In this document: piece after piece, positions 15,595 to 23,733 of the stretch
Numbering within the stretch: the first letter of the stretch is position 1
Layout: every line of letters starts with the position of its first letter
From: Pelotomaculum sp. DTU098
GTDB lineage: Bacteria > Bacillota > Desulfotomaculia > Desulfotomaculales > Pelotomaculaceae
Direction of reading: 5' to 3'
DNA: 33,268 nucleotides
Assembly: GCA_001512635.1 (NCBI GenBank)
Contig: LFSA01000011.1
Coordinates: 1 to 33,268 of the forward strand
The notes under the pieces: model-generated
Told to the model about the DNA's origin: nothing
What the model saw: only the letters and a program-made list of their open reading frames with translations
The model's database searches: none
Program-made: the position numbers and the translations under genes

Positions 15595-16470
15595 TTGGTG
15601 GTAAAAAGGCGTTTACTCTTTTTCCTGGGGGCGCTACTGCTGGCAGGGCTGTTGCTCACCGGTTGCGCCAGGAAAGACAGCGGAACGGCCGGTGAGGTTT
15701 CGGTTCCACCGGCAGGCCAGGTGACCCGTCCGGAATCTTATCAGGACATTTTCGGGGTTTATAACGGCCGGATCGACAACAGCTTCATTGAAATCCAGGT
15801 TGACCAGGGACAGGCTTTTCCCGGGAGCGATGCAGCTACGGCCTTCTTGTTTCCCCTTGGGCAAAGCGCAGGGTTGGCAGCGGACATAAAAACCGGTGAC
15901 AGAGTCAAATTGAACTGTTTTAAGAACAGCTCCGGCCAGTGGCAGATTACATCCCTCGAGAAAGAGAAGGGAGCGGGCTGCCCTAAAGACATACCGGCCC
16001 TTGGGGAAGGGGACTTTACTGTAAAATCCGGGCAGCGGTCCGTTAAACTGGGCACTTCCGATAGGGATGTGAACTTGGAGGAAGTTTTCGGCAAGGTTCT
16101 CTCGGAAAACACTGTGCGGCTGGGCGCGGATGCCGGCACGCTGGCCGGTTCCTATGTTAAGAATCAGGTTTACGACGGAATTGAAGTGGGGCTCTTGTCA
16201 AAAGGGGGCAAGGGGGGACCCTTTAAGGTAGACACCATGCATATAACCGGCGGGGCTCATGCCACCGCCAGGGGTATAATGGTGGGAGACAGCTACACCA
16301 GGATCTTGGAGCTTTACCCTGCCGTGAACGGGAAGGAGCCGGCCAGGGAAGACCCGAGAAACCGCTCTTACAGCTACGCCAGCATAAATGAGGGGGAAGA
16401 CATGTTCCTGAGTTTTGAAGTCCGGGACGGGATTATAAGATCGATCACCCTCCAGGTCGAGCATTCCTGA
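15595..16470 (+). CDS. Lipoprotein of unknown function
   Basis: The 291-residue protein begins with a basic end, a hydrophobic stretch and the lipobox LLLTGC (Cys24), so it should be anchored to the outer face of the membrane. About residues 50-130 form a beta-rich segment (DIFGVYNGRIDNSFIEIQVD). Near 220-250 lies the run ARGIMVGDSYTRILELYP, similar to the ARGIxxGDSxxxVxxxYG motif found in various secreted Firmicute proteins. No enzyme motif is seen. The start TTG 15595 lies 8 bases after AAGGAGG; GTG 15598 is the alternative. It is a single-gene unit with its own promoter, and a terminator follows. Confidence 0.75.
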   Translation: MVVKRRLLFFLGALLLAGLLLTGCARKDSGTAGEVSVPPAGQVTRPESYQDIFGVYNGRIDNSFIEIQVDQGQAFPGSDAATAFLFPLGQSAGLAADIKTGDRVKLNCFKNSSGQWQITSLEKEKGAGCPKDIPALGEGDFTVKSGQRSVKLGTSDRDVNLEEVFGKVLSENTVRLGADAGTLAGSYVKNQVYDGIEVGLLSKGGKGGPFKVDTMHITGGAHATARGIMVGDSYTRILELYPAVNGKEPAREDPRNRSYSYASINEGEDMFLSFEVRDGIIRSITLQVEHS

Positions 16471-16505
16471 TCCTCTATTCTGATTACCGTAAAGTACCGT
16501 AAAAA

Positions 16506-16526
16506 AGCCCCTGGCTTTAGCAAGGG
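16506..16526 (-). terminator. Possible minus-strand terminator
   Basis: CCCCT and AGGGG form a short stem with a 10-base loop. Read on the minus strand it is followed by CTTTTTT, as expected for leftward transcription. It could back up the main terminator of the zinc-ribbon gene. Confidence 0.35.
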
Positions 16527-16639
16527 GATATAAGGCGCGCCGGGTGTTGGCCCGGCAAATTTCTTTTAATGATTGGCAAGAAACCCACAAAACCCAATAG
16601 CTTGCTAATTCTGGGCAGCGGGTACGGTTTACTACAATA

Positions 16640-16684
16640 AAAAAAACGGACAGCAGATAGGTCTATCTGGTTTGTCCGGTTTTC
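16640..16684. terminator. Bidirectional terminator between convergent genes
   Basis: CGGACA-GCAGATA (from 16647) pairs with TATCTGG-TTTGTCCG (to 16678) with a small internal loop. A-runs lie to the left and T-runs to the right, so it can stop transcription of the lipoprotein gene and of the minus-strand zinc-ribbon gene. Confidence 0.7.
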
Positions 16685-16694
16685 CGTTTATAAG

Positions 16695-17090
16695 TTATGC
16701 TTGGGAGCAGGTTTTATTGTAGCAGCTGTTGCAGACATAGAAGCCGACGGAACTGCGGCAGATGATCAGTTCCTGGAATCCATCCCGGGGCTGCGGGTCA
16801 CCGCACTCGGGGCAGTAATCCATTTCTTCCGGCAACCAGCTCTTCCCGCAGGAGAAGCAGGCAAAGAGAGGTCCTTGCTGTTTATACAACCCGGCCTTCT
16901 CCAGGTCCACCAGGGCCTGGGCAGAACACTGGGGGCAGGGGCGGCAATGGTCCTGGATACCCAAAAGGTTCAGGTATTCATTGCTTTCGGTTTTATACCC
17001 GCAACTAAGGCAGGAAACCATCCCGCCCCCTACCTGCAATTCTGTAAGGGAACAAAGGGGGCATTTAAACTCCTGTGGAAACACCGGCAA
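16695..17090 (-). CDS. Multi-zinc-ribbon protein of unknown function
   Basis: This protein of about 130 residues carries six CxxC pairs in order: CPLC, CLSC, CPQC, CFSC, CPEC and CNSC, enough for three zinc ribbons. The spacers contain GMVSCLSCGYKTESNEY and LFACFSCGKSWLPEEMDYCP. No catalytic motif or membrane segment is seen. Such proteins may bind nucleic acid or partner proteins, but this one is not recognised. Two starts compete: TTG 17090, very close to AAAGGAG, and GTG 17084 at a better spacing of about 9 bases. It is convergent with the lipoprotein gene and monocistronic. Confidence 0.7.
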   Translation of the reverse strand: MPVFPQEFKCPLCSLTELQVGGGMVSCLSCGYKTESNEYLNLLGIQDHCRPCPQCSAQALVDLEKAGLYKQQGPLFACFSCGKSWLPEEMDYCPECGDPQPRDGFQELIICRSSVGFYVCNSCYNKTCSQA

Positions 17091-17168
17091 ACACTCCTTT
17101 CACCCGTAGGCCTTGTTTTATAACGATTCTATCATAATTACCCCAGCCCTTATACTGGTTTTTTATAT

Positions 17169-17197
17169 GGTGCCTGACACCAACTTATCAACTTATT
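17169..17197 (+). repeat. Dispersed copy of the 29-bp GGTGCCTGACACC repeat
   Basis: It is identical over 29 bases to the copy at 1728-1756. It stands alone in the gap between the zinc-ribbon gene and galE. Confidence 0.85.
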
Positions 17198-17263
17198 AAA
17201 TATTCAAACACAAATAATTTGGCGCTCTGGCATGGGGGTTTGTATGAGTGTTATTAAGTGTTA

Positions 17264-17287
17264 AGTGGCCCTTTGGCCATTTTTTTG
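17264..17287 (+). terminator. Short terminator-like hairpin upstream of galE
   Basis: TGGCC (17266-17270) and GGCCA (17275-17279) enclose CTTT, followed by seven T. No plus-strand gene ends here, so it may stop read-through or belong to a small transcript. Confidence 0.5.
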
Positions 17288-17349
17288 CGGGCTTCGGGCT
17301 TCTCATTTCTAACTCCCAGAGTCGGGAATACCATCCTTGAAACTGGGTG

Positions 17350-17358
17350 TGGTATAAT
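17350..17358 (+). promoter_or_regulatory. Extended -10 promoter of galE
   Basis: TGGTATAAT (17350-17358) is an extended -10 box. TTGAAA at 17337 is too close to act as its -35, and no good -35 lies at 17 bases, which fits an extended -10 type. The galE start is about 40 bases downstream. Confidence 0.55.
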
Positions 17359-17398
17359 TGGTACACAATTACACAATAAATGCCCAGGGGGAAAGGAA

Positions 17399-18385
17399 AT
17401 GAATGTACTTGTTACCGGCGGTGCCGGCTACATAGGAAGCCATACCGTCCGGGAACTGCTCAGGAGAAATCACCGGGTGGTGGTGCTGGACAACCTCAGC
17501 AGGGGGCACAGGGCGGCTGTTAGCGGCGCCCGTCTGGTGCAGGGGGACATTTGCGACCGGGAGCTGCTGGGGGAGCTTCTGGCCCGGGAGAAAATTGAAG
17601 CGGTGCTGCACTTTGCAGCCAGCAGCCTGGTAGGCGAGTCGGTCCGCTTTCCTTCGGAATACTACAATAATAACGTGGTGAAGGGCCTGTCTCTTTTTGA
17701 CACACTGGTCAGGGCCGGGGTGCGCCTCCTGGTTTTTTCCTCCACTGCCGCCGTCTATGGTGAACCCCGGGAGATACCCATCCCGGAGGAGCACGCCACA
17801 GACCCGACAAATCCCTACGGGGCTACCAAACTGGCCCTGGAGGGGGCTTTACGCTGGTACGGCGAGGCTTACGGGTTGCGCTGGATCTCCCTGCGCTACT
17901 TTAACGCAGCCGGCGCTGATCCCGCGGGGGACATCGGGGAGGACCACGAACCCGAGACCCACCTGATCCCGCTGGTCTTAAAGGTGGCCCTGGGGCTAAA
18001 GCCCCACCTGGATGTCTTTGGCTCCGACTACCCGACCCCGGACGGTACCTGTATCCGGGACTACATCCACGTCAACGACCTGGCCGTTGCCCATATCCTG
18101 GCCCTGGAGGTGCTGGCTGCGGGGGCTCCTTCCGCAGTCTACAACCTGGGGAACGGGAACGGTTATTCTGTCCTGGAGGTAATCCGGGCTGCCGAAGCGG
18201 TGACGGGCAGGCCCATCCCGCACCGGTACGCGCCGCGGCGGCCCGGGGATCCGCCGGCCCTGGTGGCCGGGTCGGCCAAAATAAAAAGGGAGCTGGGCTG
18301 GCGACCTCGTTTTGAGAGCCTGCAGGCCATGCTGGAGACGGCCTGGCGCTGGCACAGCAGTCATCCCCGGGGGTTTCAGGATTGA
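17399..18385 (+). CDS. galE: UDP-glucose 4-epimerase
   Basis: The 328-residue enzyme interconverts UDP-glucose and UDP-galactose with bound NAD, supplying sugars for surface polymers. The start is MNVLVTGGAGYIGSH with the NAD-binding G-x-x-G-x-x-G (7-13). The short-chain dehydrogenase catalytic set is present: Ser115/Thr116 in FSSTAAVYGEP, and Tyr140 and Lys144 in NPYGATK. Family runs such as LRYFNAAGADP and GTCIRDYIHVNDLA follow. ATG 17399 is preceded by GGGGGAAAGGA; the open frame extends upstream to 17258 without coding character. The stop lies one base before the next gene, so the two are co-transcribed. Confidence 0.93.
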   Translation: MNVLVTGGAGYIGSHTVRELLRRNHRVVVLDNLSRGHRAAVSGARLVQGDICDRELLGELLAREKIEAVLHFAASSLVGESVRFPSEYYNNNVVKGLSLFDTLVRAGVRLLVFSSTAAVYGEPREIPIPEEHATDPTNPYGATKLALEGALRWYGEAYGLRWISLRYFNAAGADPAGDIGEDHEPETHLIPLVLKVALGLKPHLDVFGSDYPTPDGTCIRDYIHVNDLAVAHILALEVLAAGAPSAVYNLGNGNGYSVLEVIRAAEAVTGRPIPHRYAPRRPGDPPALVAGSAKIKRELGWRPRFESLQAMLETAWRWHSSHPRGFQD

Positions 18386-18386
18386 G

Positions 18387-19532
18387 ATGATCTCCGGGAA
18401 ACGAATAATTGTGTTTGCCCTTTTGCAGGTCTTCTGTCTCCTGGCAGCGCCGCCGGGAAAGCAGGCGTCCAGCGAGGGCGAAGCTCCGGGCGCCACAAAC
18501 CCGGAAGAACGCCTGGAGGCGCTGGCCAGGCAGGCTGAACTGGCCAGGAGGGAAGGAGAACTGGCTGCCGAACTGCTGGACTGGGACGTTAAAACTGAGA
18601 GCGCCCGGCAGGAACAGGCGCAGCTGCTCCTGGAGATCCAGCAGGCGGAATTTTCCCTGGCCGGGGCCGAAGCCGGCCTGGAGGAAAGCCGGTCACGTTT
18701 GGATGAAGGCCTGGAAGACCTGGGGTGGTGGGTCAACTATTTATACCGTTATGGTCATGGATCCTTTCTGGAGGTAATTCTTGGGGCAAAAAGCTTTAGT
18801 GAATTTATAGAACGGGCCGGGCTGGTTTTCACCATAATATCCGCCCAGGCAGAGCTAGTGGAGGAAGTGCGGGAGCGGGCCGCCCGGTTGGAGGCACAGT
18901 TGGAAGCCCTCCGGCAAGCCAGAGCTTTGCTTGACCAAAAAAACGCTGCCCTGGCCCGCAGGATCCAGGATATGGACCACCACAAGGCAGGTCGGGAGGC
19001 GTTTCTCAAGGAACTCAGGGAGCAGTCCGCCAGCCTGGCTGAGGAAATTATTAAGAAGGAAACCCTCCTTTTCCGTTCCCTGGATTCCTTGCAGTATTTG
19101 TTACAGCACCTGGATTCCCTGCCCTGGCACAGCCTGACCCCGGACACCTTTTCCCTGGCCGGAAAGAGGATGCGCCTTGAGTTCAAGGACCAGGAGGTCA
19201 ACAGGGTCTTTTTCGGGCAGGGTGACCCTGCCCTGGCCGGGCTGTCCGTGCACTGCACACCGGGCCTGTTTTCTATTTCCGGAACGGCTGCCGCCGGAGC
19301 CGCAGGCGTTGATTTTAAAATAGAGGGAAATTTTGAACTCCGGGGAAAGGGCAGGGTGGCCTTTCAGCCCAGCCAGATGTACCTGTCCGGTGTGCCTGTA
19401 AGCAGTAAAGTTCTTGGGTTTATTGCCGGAGAGGAATTGCTGGAAATTGATTTCGGGAGTTTTTTGCATGGTTACAGTTTGTCTGGAATCCGGCCTGAGG
19501 AGGGCAGGCTGGTGGTGTATATAACTGGCTAA
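18387..19532 (+). CDS. Secreted coiled-coil protein with unknown C-terminal domain
   Basis: The 381-residue protein begins with a signal sequence (RIIVFALLQVFCLLAAPPG). A long coiled coil (about 35-235) follows, interrupted by WWVNYLYRYGHGSFLEVILG and AKSFSEFIERAGLVFTI. That interruption closely resembles the hinge of CwlO/PcsB/EnvC-type peptidoglycan-hydrolase regulators (the LLxAxSFSEFLxR pattern). No NlpC/P60, CHAP or M23 domain follows. The last 130 residues are beta-rich, ending in FQPSQMYLSGVPVSSKVLGF and LLEIDFGSFLHGYSLSGIRP, and are not assigned; they faintly recall LmeA/DUF2993-like lipid-binding folds. ATG 18387 follows the galE stop by one base. Inference: an extracytoplasmic scaffold or regulator rather than a hydrolase. 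Confidence 0.65.
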   Translation: MISGKRIIVFALLQVFCLLAAPPGKQASSEGEAPGATNPEERLEALARQAELARREGELAAELLDWDVKTESARQEQAQLLLEIQQAEFSLAGAEAGLEESRSRLDEGLEDLGWWVNYLYRYGHGSFLEVILGAKSFSEFIERAGLVFTIISAQAELVEEVRERAARLEAQLEALRQARALLDQKNAALARRIQDMDHHKAGREAFLKELREQSASLAEEIIKKETLLFRSLDSLQYLLQHLDSLPWHSLTPDTFSLAGKRMRLEFKDQEVNRVFFGQGDPALAGLSVHCTPGLFSISGTAAAGAAGVDFKIEGNFELRGKGRVAFQPSQMYLSGVPVSSKVLGFIAGEELLEIDFGSFLHGYSLSGIRPEEGRLVVYITG

Positions 19533-20483
19533 CCGAAAAAAAAGACGTCCAACAGCCCGTAAAGCGTGGACGCAAATAAAAGTAAAAAAAGTGTAATTAC
19601 TTATAGGAAAGGAGTTATGCTTGTTAACTTATAAGGAGCAAATTTTATGCCAGTTATATGGCAGTGCTTTTGTTAGAAATATGGATGTATTTGTCTCATT
19701 TTATCACAAAATGTAGACATGTATGTTCCAAAGACTAACAATAAGCTGTCTCAATGGATTGAAATGGATTGGAATTATTTACTGCATAGTGGAAAAGGTT
19801 TATCTCATCAACGATGCCGCCTCCCTGGCCCAGGCCTTCTTTTTTCCGGCAGGCAGCTTCCAAGCAGCTTCCTTTTAGGAAGCTGTTTTTTTGTACCCGG
19901 AAATGTTTGGAGCAGGCTAACCCTGCCAGGAACCATCTCCCTCAACCACGCCGGGCACCGCTAATCTTGACCGGAGGAGAGGTAAAAAGGCCCTGTCCCC
20001 GGGTTCTGGAGTCAAAAATTACCAGGGAGTAAGGACTTCTTATATTTCTTTTATGAATTTTCTGTATTAAGGCATGTGTTTTGCAAGTTTTTATAGTTAG
20101 TCAATTCGCAAGTTTCAAAGTATTTAAGGTTTAGCCCTGGTTCTAGCATGTTAACCTTTCCCCCGGGATCTTTGACTGGCCCCAGGCCTGTTTTAGAACA
20201 GGTACCTGCTGCAAGAGAATGAGTAAAAACAGTGTTTGGTTAAGACAGGTATCTGCCGGGGATTTAGGAACCAGGAAATCTTTTTAGTATTTAAAGTGAG
20301 CGGCTCTATTTAAAGCCATGTTTTAGTTTGTGGGGAGGTGATTACAGCCGAAGGTAGGTTTGATTACTGCCGGCTACCAGCATCTGTGGACAAGCTTTCC
20401 TTAGTTGTATTCTTTTTAACAACCAGGACCGCTGGGTTCTGGCGGGCTGAAATGGAACTGCTCGTGATTTAGGAGGTATAACC
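19533..20483. other. Long intergenic region with a terminator and no convincing gene
   Basis: Within 950 bases there are two very short frames with good ribosome-binding sites (MLVNL after GGAAAGGAG near 19610, and MPVIWQCFC after AAGGAG near 19645), a strong terminator at 19865-19892, and a hairpin at about 20422-20443 (CCAGGACC with GGTTCTGG) close to the transporter start. No riboswitch family was recognised. The region after 20040 is mixed and may be a long leader of the transporter gene. Confidence 0.4.
19865..19892 (+). terminator. Strong rho-independent terminator
   Basis: CAGCTTCCT (19865-19873) pairs perfectly with AGGAAGCTG (19877-19885) over a TTT loop and is followed by seven T. 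A second copy of the left arm, GCAGCTTCC at 19853-19861, lies 11 bases upstream and could compete for the right arm. Confidence 0.85.
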
Positions 20484-21068
20484 TTGTCAGAAGAAAAGGT
20501 TTATGTTCTCAAGGAGAATGGTATTGCCGATCCATCAACTGTCGGTCTAGCCTCTTTTGGCATAGCTCTGTTTTGTTTGAGCTTTGTAAATGCAGGTTTG
20601 GTGGGGGCAGGTTCCATCGGTTTGATCATTGCCATTGCTTTAATTTGCGGCGGGATGGTCCACACTATCGTTGCCCTCTGGGGATTTCTTAAAAATGAGC
20701 TCTTTACAGCCCTTGTTTTTGGTACCTACGGGGCTTTCTGGACAATTTTTTCCCTTTTCCAGCTGGGCCTGGTTCTGGAGTGGTTTGAAGTAGATCCCAG
20801 CATGATGACAGTTTTCTTTATCGCCTGGACCATTTTTACCTTTATTATCTGGATTGCCACACTTGTTACAAACACGGCCGTTATAGTCATTATTACCACA
20901 TTATTAATTGTCTTTATTCTGCTTGTTCTGGGTCTGGCCCAGCTGGCGGGTTATGTGGGCATCTTTACCGCCCTGGCGGCCTTATATACTGCCGCCGCCG
21001 GTATTTTGAACACTATGTACGGAAGACAAGTCCTGCCCGTGGGTGGTCCCTTAATTAAGCTTAATTAA
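20484..21068 (+). CDS. GPR1/FUN34/YaaH family transporter (acetate-type)
   Basis: The 194-residue protein has six predicted membrane helices. The family start DPSTVGLASFGIALFCLSFV corresponds to the N-P-x-P-L-G-L-x-x-F motif, with the usual NPA replaced by DPS. The third segment, GGMVHTIVALWGFLKNELF, and FGTYGAFWTIF match the family's conserved G-x-x-x-F-x-x-x-N-x-F-x-x and YGxFW runs. SatP/YaaH members move acetate and succinate across the membrane, so uptake or export of short acids is likely in this anaerobe. TTG 20484 is the start, behind TAGGAGGTATAACC. It is monocistronic, and a terminator follows at 21211. Confidence 0.88.
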   Translation: MSEEKVYVLKENGIADPSTVGLASFGIALFCLSFVNAGLVGAGSIGLIIAIALICGGMVHTIVALWGFLKNELFTALVFGTYGAFWTIFSLFQLGLVLEWFEVDPSMMTVFFIAWTIFTFIIWIATLVTNTAVIVIITTLLIVFILLVLGLAQLAGYVGIFTALAALYTAAAGILNTMYGRQVLPVGGPLIKLN

Positions 21069-21210
21069 ATCATAATCCATAAAGAGCAGAGAGATAGTAG
21101 TTATAGAATGAAGGCAGCTATCCCGCTGGAACTTGGGCCTGGTTGTTAAAAAGTATATAAATAAAAAAACGTTTTAGCCAAAATGGTAATAATCCCCGAC
21201 TCTCTCCCTT

Positions 21211-21234
21211 GCCCGTAAACGGGCGCTTTTTTTT
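21211..21234 (+). terminator. Rho-independent terminator after the transporter gene
   Basis: GCCCG (21211-21215) and CGGGC (21220-21224) enclose TAAA. GC and then eight T follow. Confidence 0.8.
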
Positions 21235-21263
21235 ATCCGGGCAGGGGGAATGCTGTCCTTAAG

Positions 21264-21313
21264 GAATGATCGATTATATAGCAAAATGATCGACTGTTGA
21301 ACAAGTCGATCAT
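21264..21313. promoter_or_regulatory. Three ATGATCGA-type boxes forming an inverted repeat
   Basis: AATGATCGAT (about 21265-21274), ATGATCGAC (21286-21294) and the reverse complement GTCGATCAT (21305-21313) lie in the gap between two genes that converge here. The last two form a perfect 9-bp stem with a 10-base loop. It may be a protein-binding palindrome or an RNA hairpin at the 3' end of the flavoprotein transcript. Confidence 0.4.
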
Positions 21314-21366
21314 GAACGGAACGTGCTATTTTTGAAATAAGCTTGCCAGGTTTGGCTTACATACGC

Positions 21367-22323
21367 TTAATCCGGCTCGTCGCCAAACTCCTTGAGCAGT
21401 TTTTCAAAGATTTTTTGCACCGGCAGGATTTCTTTAATCTTGTAGACATTTTTACCGCAAAATACTACGCCATCATCAACCCGGCCCATCCGTGAGTTTT
21501 CCAGGGCCTGGATGATGCAGTACTCGCGGGAGCACTCCTTAAGACAGCCGTCGCATGTTTCCGGCTGCGGGGCGCAACCGCTGCGGATTTTATCGGAAAA
21601 GATGTTGCGCAGGGCCTGTCCCGGCATACCCACGGGGCTTTTAATGATCACCACGTCGTCGGGGCGGGCTTTGAGGTACATCTGTTTGAAGGCGTCTGAA
21701 ACCGCGCATTCGACGCTAAGAACGAAGCGGGTTGCCATCTGGACCCCGCTGGCCCCCAGCCGGATCATTTTGGCGATACCCTTTCCATCCACAACGCCGC
21801 CGGCTGCGATGACAGGAATCTTCACCTTTGAGGCAATTTCAGGGAGGATCTCCTCGATGGACCGGTTCGTACCCAGGTGCCCTCCAGCCTCGCATCCTTC
21901 AGCCACTACCGCGGAGGCGCCCAGTTTTTCGGCTATGGCAGCCAGCTTGGCTGAAGATACGATGGAGACAATGGGTACGCCGGCTTCCCTGCCCCACTTG
22001 AAAATGTCCCGGGAAAACCCTGCCCCGGTGAAGATCAGGTCAATTTTTTCCTCTATGGCACTCTGGACCATGGTAGCAAACTGGCGGACGGCAAACATGA
22101 TATTGATGCCGATAATGCCCTTAGTCAGGCGCCGGGCCGTCCTGATTTCGTTTTTCAGTTCGTCTACAGTCATGCCGGTTGCGCCGATGACCCCGATCCC
22201 CCCCGCGTTGGCAACGGCGGCCGCCAGGGGCGCGGTTGAAACCCGTATGGCCATACCGCCTTGAATAATGGGATATCGGGGTACAAGATGGTCGATTTTT
22301 AATTGTGGAAATTTCATAAACAT
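21367..22323 (-). CDS. Nitronate monooxygenase / FabK-like flavoprotein
   Basis: The 318-residue TIM-barrel protein has the FMN-binding signs of this family: IIQGGMAIRVSTAPLAAAVA (19-38), EGCEAGGHLG with His149 at the usual active-site place, and the phosphate loop AAGGVVDGKGIAKMIRLGAS followed by GVQMATRFV. Members include nitronate monooxygenases and enoyl-ACP reductase II (FabK); the two are hard to tell apart by eye, so the reaction is left open. A cysteine cluster near the end, Cys250, 257, 260, 264 and 269 (CDGCLKECSREYC), is found in a clostridial subgroup and could bind metal or an iron-sulfur cluster. ATG 22323 follows AAGGAGTAATAG. The gene stands alone on the minus strand. Confidence 0.87.
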   Translation of the reverse strand: MFMKFPQLKIDHLVPRYPIIQGGMAIRVSTAPLAAAVANAGGIGVIGATGMTVDELKNEIRTARRLTKGIIGINIMFAVRQFATMVQSAIEEKIDLIFTGAGFSRDIFKWGREAGVPIVSIVSSAKLAAIAEKLGASAVVAEGCEAGGHLGTNRSIEEILPEIASKVKIPVIAAGGVVDGKGIAKMIRLGASGVQMATRFVLSVECAVSDAFKQMYLKARPDDVVIIKSPVGMPGQALRNIFSDKIRSGCAPQPETCDGCLKECSREYCIIQALENSRMGRVDDGVVFCGKNVYKIKEILPVQKIFEKLLKEFGDEPD

Positions 22324-23152
22324 CTATTACTCCTTGCTTGTTAAAAGGTGACACATTTTTTAATAAAAATATTAACCCGCGCGTCCTGAATCTATAAGGG
22401 CAGGCCGAATATTTTTGTTAAAAATGAGTTTCAAACACAGAACTATTCGCGGTAAAATGCAGTAATCCTGTATTTGCGCCAGGAAAAATGAAAATATTTT
22501 ATGGACATGTTTAAAAAAATGTGAAAATCGCCGTCTACAGGGGTTACCGGGCTGTTCAGGGTCTTATCGCTGAAGGGTAGCTAGCTGCCCGCTTTGGAAA
22601 TAACTAGAAGTTACCAATATTATTATTGGCATTTGGCATTGTTTTTTATTATTACGGGAATATGGTTGAGCCAGGGGAGGGGATGCCGCCCGCAGCCGGG
22701 AAGGGGCGGAAGGCTGTCCGGGGTGTCCAAGGGGGGCCTCGGACCAGTTTTCCGGATCAATAGCAGTGCGCCGCATGCCGGCTTTGTTTTCAGGAGTAAA
22801 GAAGGGGTTGTTTTTGCCTGCCGGGAGGCCTCTCCACACAGTTCCCGCTGGGTGTGTCATGTTCTGATGGACAGCAGAAAAAAGCCTGCTGGCGGGCGCC
22901 CGCAGGTTATTGGACTGCCCACTTCAGGACCCTTCGCCTGGAGTGGATTTTGGGAGCTTTTGGGGACGGGGCGGCAGAAGTGGCCCTGCTCGCCTGGGGG
23001 CCGGCGCCACTATGAGGGCGGCGGACCGGCCCTGGACGGCTGGTTGCCGGGGCTAAGGAAACTCTGGCCGGCGCGGGTTTTCTGGCCCAGCTGCTCTTCA
23101 GCCTCCGCCGGCACAGGCAGGAACGCCTTTGCCGCAGCGGTTACACCGGTTA
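22324..23152. other. Region without a confident gene; possible decayed coding sequence
   Basis: The first 270 bases are AT-rich and should hold the promoter of the flavoprotein gene. From 22594 to 23160 a plus-strand frame of 188 codons is open, but it lacks a ribosome-binding site. Its composition (runs of Gly, Arg, Pro, Ser and Trp) is typical of a chance frame in GC-rich DNA. Other frames here carry more natural stretches, for example AGAKETLAGAGFLAQLLFSL at about 23045-23105, so a degraded gene is possible. No family is recognised. Confidence 0.35.
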
Positions 23153-23455
23153 TTAGTTAATCTTCTTTAAAACCTCTTCACCTTTAGGTGTTACAATAAA
23201 GAGGGTGGATTTGTCATCAAACTTTTTTCTACTCACCAAACCGTTGTTGATAAAAAAGGTAAGGCTGTCCCATACCTTGTTAAAACCCACTTCCAGGATC
23301 TTCCCGATCTGGCGGCAGTGAATTTGGCCTGGTTTCACGGCGTGGCAGCTGCCGGTGCAGAGCATGCCGCCCTTTTCGCTGAGCAGCTTCAGGATTTCCA
23401 GGGAACGTGGTGGGAAAGATATACCCGGGACCCCGGAATTATGCAGGTTTTGCAT
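23153..23455 (-). CDS. Winged-helix regulator with three cysteines
   Basis: The 100-residue protein has the winged helix-turn-helix order of MarR/ArsR/PadR-like regulators: RSLEILKLLSEKGG, then the recognition region QIGKILEVGFNKVWDSLTFF and INNGLVSRKKFD, and the wing strand TLFIVTPKGEEVL. Cys33, Cys37 and Cys47 (MLCTGSCHAV, then QIHC) sit just before the recognition region, with His38 and His46 nearby, and could sense metal or redox state. ATG 23455 lies behind AAGGGGGTT. It is transcribed away from the acyl-CoA ligase gene across a 280-base gap, so it may control that gene and itself; this is inference. Confidence 0.7.
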   Translation of the reverse strand: MQNLHNSGVPGISFPPRSLEILKLLSEKGGMLCTGSCHAVKPGQIHCRQIGKILEVGFNKVWDSLTFFINNGLVSRKKFDDKSTLFIVTPKGEEVLKKIN

Positions 23456-23733
23456 CTGATATATAACCCCCTTTTTTGATCCGGTGAATGGTTTGCCTTA
23501 TGAAGAAACTGGCGATCCCTAGAATAACTCAAAATTCTAATTAATGCAAAGTATATGCCATTATATTCAACAGCCTCCGGGATTCCAGCTTCTGCAGTCA
23601 GGCACCCGGCGCTAAACTCCTGGGCACTCCCTTTTTAGCCATTAAAAAAACATCAAGAAAAAGGACTTTTCCAAAACAGCGGGGAAATAATTAAGGCATT
23701 TAAGGTTATAGAAGATCTGGGGGGAATAAGAAA
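23456..23733. other. Divergent intergenic region between regulator and ligase
   Basis: About 280 bases without a frame. It should carry promoters in both directions and any operator of the winged-helix protein. I could not place boxes with confidence. Confidence 0.4.

Noticed and set aside
19719-19964. 81-codon frame across the 19.8-kb terminator
   Set aside because: It runs straight through a perfect terminator hairpin and has no ribosome-binding site.
22594-23160. 188-codon plus-strand open frame
   Set aside because: It has no ribosome-binding site, a skewed composition and no recognised domain; I kept it only as possible decayed sequence.
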